From the NCBI GenBank assembly GCA_002360925.1, contig DERN01000003.1, positions 257,175 through 321,174 on the forward strand: 64,000 nucleotides of DNA, written 5' to 3'. This DNA comes from Flavobacteriaceae bacterium UBA3339. Lineage in GTDB: Bacteria; Bacteroidota; Bacteroidia; Flavobacteriales; Flavobacteriaceae. The position numbers were made by a program, and so were the translations under genes. Shown here piece by piece: positions 59,875 to 64,000 of this stretch. Positions within the stretch are counted from its first letter, which is position 1. Every line of letters starts with the position of its first letter. The notes under the pieces were generated by a model. It searched no databases, was not told where the DNA came from, and saw only the letters and a list, made by a program, of their open reading frames with translations.

Positions 59875-60243
59875 ATGAATACATTTACAATCTTTTTAGT
59901 ATTAATATCTATAGTTGCCTTGCTTTTAATCATTGTTGTGATGATTCAAAACCCTAAAGGAGGTGGTTTAGATTCGTCTTTAGGTGGTTCTACTTCTATT
60001 GGTGGTGTGCAAAACACAAACAAATTTTTAGACAAAAGTACTTGGACACTTGCTGCAGCTTTAGTTATATTAATTTTAGTATCGAGCTTAAGCTTTAAAT
60101 CGGGGTACTCTAACGAATCTAAAATTTTGGATCCAAACGCTGTAGTTCCGCAAGCTATTCCGGCTGCAGGTGCACAAACGCAACAACAAGCTCCGGAAGG
60201 AAATCAGCCAGCTGAAACTCCTGCGCAACCAAACGCACAATAG
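59875..60243 (+). CDS. secG: preprotein translocase subunit SecG
   Basis: SecG is a small membrane subunit that speeds SecYEG-SecA export. The 122 residues contain two transmembrane helices (about 4-22 and 54-72) with the family MIQNPKGGGLDSSLGGS loop between them, and a longer, alanine/glutamine/proline-rich cytoplasmic tail than E. coli SecG. It is last in the regulator-lptE-TPR-secG operon. Confidence 0.95.
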   Translation: MNTFTIFLVLISIVALLLIIVVMIQNPKGGGLDSSLGGSTSIGGVQNTNKFLDKSTWTLAAALVILILVSSLSFKSGYSNESKILDPNAVVPQAIPAAGAQTQQQAPEGNQPAETPAQPNAQ

Positions 60244-60262
60244 TAAAAAATACACATAGAAC

Positions 60263-60296
60263 AAATGCCGACTTATGACAAGTTGGCATTTTTTAT
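60263..60296 (+). terminator. intrinsic terminator of the lptE-secG operon
   Basis: A 12-bp stem with one wobble (60263-60274 with 60280-60291) and a T-run. Confidence 0.8.
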
Positions 60297-60326
60297 TTAT
60301 AATAATGTCAACTTAAAGCGCTGGCA

Positions 60327-60334
60327 TACTTTTG
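60327..60334 (+). promoter_or_regulatory. promoter -7 box of groES-groL (TACTTTTG)
   Basis: Exact TAnnTTTG match, 51 bases upstream of groES. No CIRCE inverted repeat is visible, so HrcA control is not indicated. Confidence 0.52.
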
Positions 60335-60385
60335 GTCAAGTTTAAAACAAACTTTAAAAATTAAAAAATATAAATCTTTATTAAT

Positions 60386-60661
60386 ATGGCATTAAACATC
60401 AAACCATTGGCAGACCGCGTTATCATTGAACCGGCTGCAGCTGAGACTCAAACTGCTTCAGGAATCATTATTCCAGACACTGCAAAAGAAAAACCTCAAA
60501 AAGGAACTGTTGTTGCCGTTGGTAATGGTAAAAAAGACGAACCTTTAACTGTAAAAGTTGGCGACACGGTTTTATACGGAAAATACGCAGGAACCGATTT
60601 AAAATTTGAAGGAAAAGATTTTCTAATCATGCGCGAAGAAGACATTCTAGCAATTATCTAA
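60386..60661 (+). CDS. groES: co-chaperonin GroES
   Basis: The 91-residue ring subunit caps GroEL during protein folding. Visible: the PLADRVIIEPAAAE start, mobile loop ETQTASGIIIPD, and KFEGKDFLIMREEDILAII end. Length is normal. It is followed by groL after 38 bases. Confidence 0.98.
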   Translation: MALNIKPLADRVIIEPAAAETQTASGIIIPDTAKEKPQKGTVVAVGNGKKDEPLTVKVGDTVLYGKYAGTDLKFEGKDFLIMREEDILAII

Positions 60662-60699
60662 TCACAACTTTTTTACAAAAAACTTAAAAACAAAACAAA

Positions 60700-62328
60700 A
60701 TGGCAAAAGATATAAAATTCGATATTGAAGCTCGCGAAGGTTTAAAACGCGGTATTGACGCATTAGCAAATGCGGTAAAAGTAACATTAGGCCCTAAAGG
60801 ACGCAACGTGATCATTTCAAAATCATTCGGAGCTCCTCACGTAACAAAAGACGGAGTTTCTGTAGCGAAAGAAGTAGAATTATCTGACGCTTTAGAAAAT
60901 ATGGGCGCGCAAATGGTTAAAGAAGTTGCTTCTAAAACAAACGATTTAGCTGGTGACGGAACTACAACTGCTACTGTTTTAGCTCAAGCAATTGTAAAAG
61001 AAGGTTTAAAAAACGTTGCTGCAGGTGCAAATCCAATGGATTTAAAACGTGGAATTGATAAAGCAGTTGATGCAATCGTTAAAGATTTAGCTTCACAAAC
61101 TCAAGAAGTAGGTTCTACAACAGAAAAAATCAAACAAGTTGCTTCGATTTCTGCTAACAACGATGAAGTTATTGGTGAATTAATTGCCGAAGCTTTTGGC
61201 AAAGTTGGTAAAGAAGGAGTCATCACAGTTGAAGAGGCAAAAGGAACAGATACTTATGTAGATGTTGTGGAAGGAATGCAGTTTGACAGAGGATATTTAT
61301 CTCCTTATTTCGTTACAAATCCAGAAAAAATGGAAACGGAATTCGATAATCCTTATATCTTATTATACGACAAAAAAATCTCTTCTTTAAAAGAATTATT
61401 ACCAGTTTTAGAACCAGTTGCACAATCAGGAAAAGCATTATTAATCATTGCCGAAGATGTTGACGGAGAAGCATTGTCTACTTTAGTTGTAAACAAATTA
61501 AGAGGTGCTTTAAAAATTGCTGCTGTTAAAGCTCCAGGATTTGGAGACAGAAGAAAGGCTATGTTAGAAGATATCGCAATTTTAACTGGCGGAACGGTAA
61601 TTGCGGAAGAAAGCGGATACACATTAGAAAATGCTACGTTGGAAATGTTAGGAACTGCTGAACGCGTTTCAATCGATAAAGACAACACAACAATTGTAAA
61701 TGGTGCTGGAGATTCTGATATGATTAAAAATCGTGTAAATCAGATTAAAGCACAAATGGAAACTACAACTTCTGATTATGATCGTGAAAAATTACAAGAA
61801 CGTTTAGCAAAATTAGCAGGCGGAGTTGCAGTTCTTTACGTTGGTGCTGCTTCTGAAGTTGAAATGAAAGAGAAAAAAGACCGCGTAGATGACGCTTTAC
61901 ATGCAACTCGTGCTGCAGTTGAAGAAGGAATCGTTGCTGGTGGTGGTGTTGCTTTGTTACGTGCTAAAGCTGTTTTAGCAAATGTTGACGCTTTAAACGC
62001 CGACGAAAAAACAGGAATCCAGATTGTTTCTCGCGCAATTGAGTCGCCTTTACGTACAATCGTAGAAAATGCAGGTTTAGAAGGTTCTGTAATTGTTGCT
62101 AAAGTTGCCGAAGGAACAGGAAACTTTGGTTACAATGCTAAAACCGACGAATATGTTGATATGCTAGCTGCAGGAATTATCGATCCTAAAAAAGTAACAC
62201 GCGTAGCTTTAGAAAACGCTGCTTCGGTTTCGGGAATGATTTTAACTACAGAATGTGCATTAGTTGACATTAAAGAAGAAGGTGCAAGCCAAATGCCAAT
62301 GGGCGGCGGAATGCCAGGAATGATGTAA
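60700..62328 (+). CDS. groL: chaperonin GroEL
   Basis: The 542-residue ATPase folds proteins in the cytoplasm. It has AKDIKFDIEAREGLKRGI, the ATP site GPKGRNV and DGTTTATVLAQAI, and the C-terminal GGM repeat tail (MPMGGGMPGMM). All are standard. It is the second gene of the groES-groL operon. Confidence 0.99.
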   Translation: MAKDIKFDIEAREGLKRGIDALANAVKVTLGPKGRNVIISKSFGAPHVTKDGVSVAKEVELSDALENMGAQMVKEVASKTNDLAGDGTTTATVLAQAIVKEGLKNVAAGANPMDLKRGIDKAVDAIVKDLASQTQEVGSTTEKIKQVASISANNDEVIGELIAEAFGKVGKEGVITVEEAKGTDTYVDVVEGMQFDRGYLSPYFVTNPEKMETEFDNPYILLYDKKISSLKELLPVLEPVAQSGKALLIIAEDVDGEALSTLVVNKLRGALKIAAVKAPGFGDRRKAMLEDIAILTGGTVIAEESGYTLENATLEMLGTAERVSIDKDNTTIVNGAGDSDMIKNRVNQIKAQMETTTSDYDREKLQERLAKLAGGVAVLYVGAASEVEMKEKKDRVDDALHATRAAVEEGIVAGGGVALLRAKAVLANVDALNADEKTGIQIVSRAIESPLRTIVENAGLEGSVIVAKVAEGTGNFGYNAKTDEYVDMLAAGIIDPKKVTRVALENAASVSGMILTTECALVDIKEEGASQMPMGGGMPGMM

Positions 62329-62350
62329 TATCGTTTCTTTATAAATATTT

Positions 62351-62380
62351 AAAAACAGCTCTTTTCGAGCTGTTTTTTTT
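62351..62380 (+). terminator. intrinsic terminator of groES-groL
   Basis: An 11-bp perfect stem (62351-62361 with 62367-62377), 5-base loop and T-run. Confidence 0.88.
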
Positions 62381-62509
62381 ATTGAAAAAACATTCGTGAT
62401 TCTGCTTACCACAATCTTTCTTAAATAACACTTAATTAACACTTTACAAGGCATATTTAAAATGAATAATTCGTAAATTAGGAAGATTAAACCTTAAAAT
62501 TATAATATT

Positions 62510-64000
62510 ATGAGTACAAGTAAAGTTTATGACAGACCTCAGTTTAAACCACACTACGACAATTACATCAACGGAAAATTTACAGCTCCTGTAAAAGGAA
62601 AATATTTTGATGTAATTACGCCACTTGACGGAAGCGTGATGAGTAAAGCAGCTCATTCTACAGAAGAAGATTTAGATTTGGCAATCAGTGCAGCTCAAGA
62701 AGCTTTTAAAACTTGGGGAAAAACTTCGCCAACCGAACGCAGTATTATTTTAAATAAAATAGCCGATCGAATCGAAGCTAATCTTGAATTAATCGCTGCT
62801 GTTGAAACAACCGATAACGGAAAACCAATTCGCGAAACATTAAATGCCGATATTCCGCTTGCAATTGATCATTTCAGATATTTTGCTGGTGTTATTCGTG
62901 CCGAAGAAGGTTCTTTATCAGAATTAGATTCTAACACAGTTTCACTTATCGTAAACGAACCTTTAGGCGTTGTAGCGCAGATTATCCCTTGGAACTTCCC
63001 TATTTTAATGGCAGTTTGGAAATTAGCTCCGGCTTTAGCAGCAGGAAATTGTGTTGTTTTAAAACCCGCAGAATCCACACCAATTTCAATTATGGTTTTA
63101 ATGGAAATCATCGGCGATTTAGTTCCTGCAGGTGTAATTAATATTGTAAACGGATTTGGTTCAGAATTAGGTCAACCGTTGGTTACCGACACGAGAGTTG
63201 CGAAAGCAGCTTTTACAGGATCTACAGCAACAGGACGCTTAGTTATGCAATATGCAACCGAAAATATTATTCCGGTTACGTTAGAATTAGGCGGAAAATC
63301 TCCGAATGTTTTCTTTGAATCAGTTATGGATCATGATGATGAATTCTTAGACAAAGCTTTAGAAGGAGCCGCTTTATTTGCTTTAAATCAAGGTGAAATC
63401 TGTACTTGTCCTTCTCGTTTATTGATTCAAGAATCGATTTACGATCAATTTATCGAAAAAGTTTTAGCACGCGTAAATGCAATTAAAGCGGGAAATCCGT
63501 TAGATACTTCTACAATGATTGGCGCTCAGGCTTCGAAAATTCAATACGACAAAATTTTAAACTACATTAAATTAGGGAAAGAAGAAGGCGCAGAAGTTTT
63601 AACCGGAGGTGAAGCAAATCATTTAGGAGGCGAAATCGAAAATGGATATTACATTAAACCAACTTTATTAAAAGGAAATAACAAAATGCGTGTTTTCCAG
63701 GAAGAAATTTTCGGTCCTGTTTTAGCGGTTACCACTTTTAAAGACGAAGCAGAAGCAATTGAAATTGCAAACGATACGATTTACGGTTTAGGAGCGGGAG
63801 TTTGGACACGCGATGCACATCAATTATATCAAATTCCGAGAGCGATTCAAGCAGGTCGAGTTTGGGTAAATAATTATCATAGTTATCCAGCTGGCGCACC
63901 GTTTGGAGGTTATAAACAATCAGGAATCGGACGTGAAAATCACAAAATGATGTTAGCACATTATCGCCAAACAAAAAACATGTTGATTTCGTACGATAAA
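62510..64000 (+). CDS. NAD-dependent aldehyde dehydrogenase (cut by right edge)
   Basis: An uninterrupted frame of 497 codons starts at the ATG at 62510 and runs off the window, so it is partial but nearly complete (family about 505-510 residues). It oxidises aldehydes to acids with NAD(P)+. Motifs read from the DNA: PWNFPILMAVWKLAPALAAG, KPAESTP, FTGSTATGR, the catalytic glutamate in TLELGGKSPN, the catalytic cysteine in GEICTCPSR, EEIFGPVL, and APFGGYKQSGIGRE. The NQGEICTCPSR pattern matches the ExaC/AldB group (acetaldehyde and medium-chain aldehydes); the natural substrate is not proven. A TAAATTAG near-match to the promoter box lies at 62474-62481. Confidence 0.93.
   Translation, partial: MSTSKVYDRPQFKPHYDNYINGKFTAPVKGKYFDVITPLDGSVMSKAAHSTEEDLDLAISAAQEAFKTWGKTSPTERSIILNKIADRIEANLELIAAVETTDNGKPIRETLNADIPLAIDHFRYFAGVIRAEEGSLSELDSNTVSLIVNEPLGVVAQIIPWNFPILMAVWKLAPALAAGNCVVLKPAESTPISIMVLMEIIGDLVPAGVINIVNGFGSELGQPLVTDTRVAKAAFTGSTATGRLVMQYATENIIPVTLELGGKSPNVFFESVMDHDDEFLDKALEGAALFALNQGEICTCPSRLLIQESIYDQFIEKVLARVNAIKAGNPLDTSTMIGAQASKIQYDKILNYIKLGKEEGAEVLTGGEANHLGGEIENGYYIKPTLLKGNNKMRVFQEEIFGPVLAVTTFKDEAEAIEIANDTIYGLGAGVWTRDAHQLYQIPRAIQAGRVWVNNYHSYPAGAPFGGYKQSGIGRENHKMMLAHYRQTKNMLISYDK

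Noticed and set aside
60243..60385. Possible CIRCE (HrcA) operator upstream of groES
   Set aside because: The TTAGCACTC-type inverted repeat is not there; the only hairpin is the terminator of the secG operon.
1..64000. CRISPR arrays, insertion sequences, phage or integrative elements
   Set aside because: No spaced direct repeats, transposase, integrase or attachment-site pattern was seen on either strand.

Overview
The window is AT-rich chromosomal DNA from a member of the Bacteroidota, almost certainly order Flavobacteriales. The evidence is the complete gldK-gldL-gldM-gldN block of the type IX secretion system (T9SS), two SusC/SusD outer-membrane pairs, a secreted S8 peptidase with a T9SS type A sorting tail, recurrent TAnnTTTG promoter elements (the -7 box of the Bacteroidota sigma factor), and housekeeping proteins with flavobacterial features. 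A Weeksellaceae or Flavobacteriaceae genus (for example an Empedobacter-like organism) fits, but I cannot fix the genus from sequence alone. No phage, insertion sequence, CRISPR array, rRNA or integrase was seen; most of the window is core genome.

Layout. 1-456: C-terminal end of a PNGase F-like glycosidase. 492-3950: a cystathionine beta-synthase-type enzyme and an outer-membrane porin, both on the minus strand. 4054-15984: a nutrient-scavenging region with two SusC/SusD pairs and a T9SS-exported subtilisin-like protease, interrupted by rnhB. 16132-17009: lipB preceded by a 54-residue Pmp3/YqaE membrane protein. 17143-18843: lysS. 18916-21077: a MerR-LemA-TPM-TPM operon. 21263-23899: alaS. 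23992-26445: an ABM monooxygenase-like protein, a GSCFA protein, a DUF4230 protein and an orphan lipoprotein. 26666-26738: initiator tRNA. 26916-29132: era and der. 29252-34964: two tandem paralogous outer-membrane beta-barrel proteins. 35033-39401: a GDPD lipoprotein and a tightly overlapping operon (HExxH membrane protein, ACC-deaminase-like enzyme, glucosaminidase-LysM lipoprotein, hemL). 39467-42179: urocanate hydratase carrying a fused DUF5522 domain, then a DUF4136 lipoprotein. 42213-45198: an ABC-F ATPase and an FAD oxidoreductase. 45254-49997: gldKLMN. 50122-53771: a degenerate ureohydrolase-fold protein and topA. 53871-55349: a WYL regulator plus SLOG-fold protein cassette. 55485-64000: miaB, a sigma-54 activator, lptE, a TPR protein, secG, groES-groL and an aldehyde dehydrogenase cut by the right edge.

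How the genes work together. GldK, GldL, GldM and GldN form the ring and motor of the T9SS; the S8 peptidase at 8827-10758 is a visible client, and the SusC/SusD pairs next to it could import its products. LptE, SecG, the porins and the beta-barrel proteins belong to envelope assembly and transport. The translation set (lysS, alaS, initiator tRNA, era, der, miaB) and chaperonins are ordinary housekeeping.

Most worth a second look: the two-gene WYL-SLOG cassette with two similar imperfect palindromes in the promoter region it shares with miaB; the in-frame DUF5522-urocanate hydratase fusion behind an A-rich linker and a nearly leaderless promoter; a conserved-looking ureohydrolase whose metal-binding histidines are gone, placed between topA and gldK; a 108-residue membrane protein with an HExxH motif; and a run of nine G in the secreted protease gene. 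No intergenic stretch exceeds 300 bases without a gene; the longest gaps (26446-26665, 26739-26915, 56931-57130) hold only terminators, promoters or nothing recognisable.
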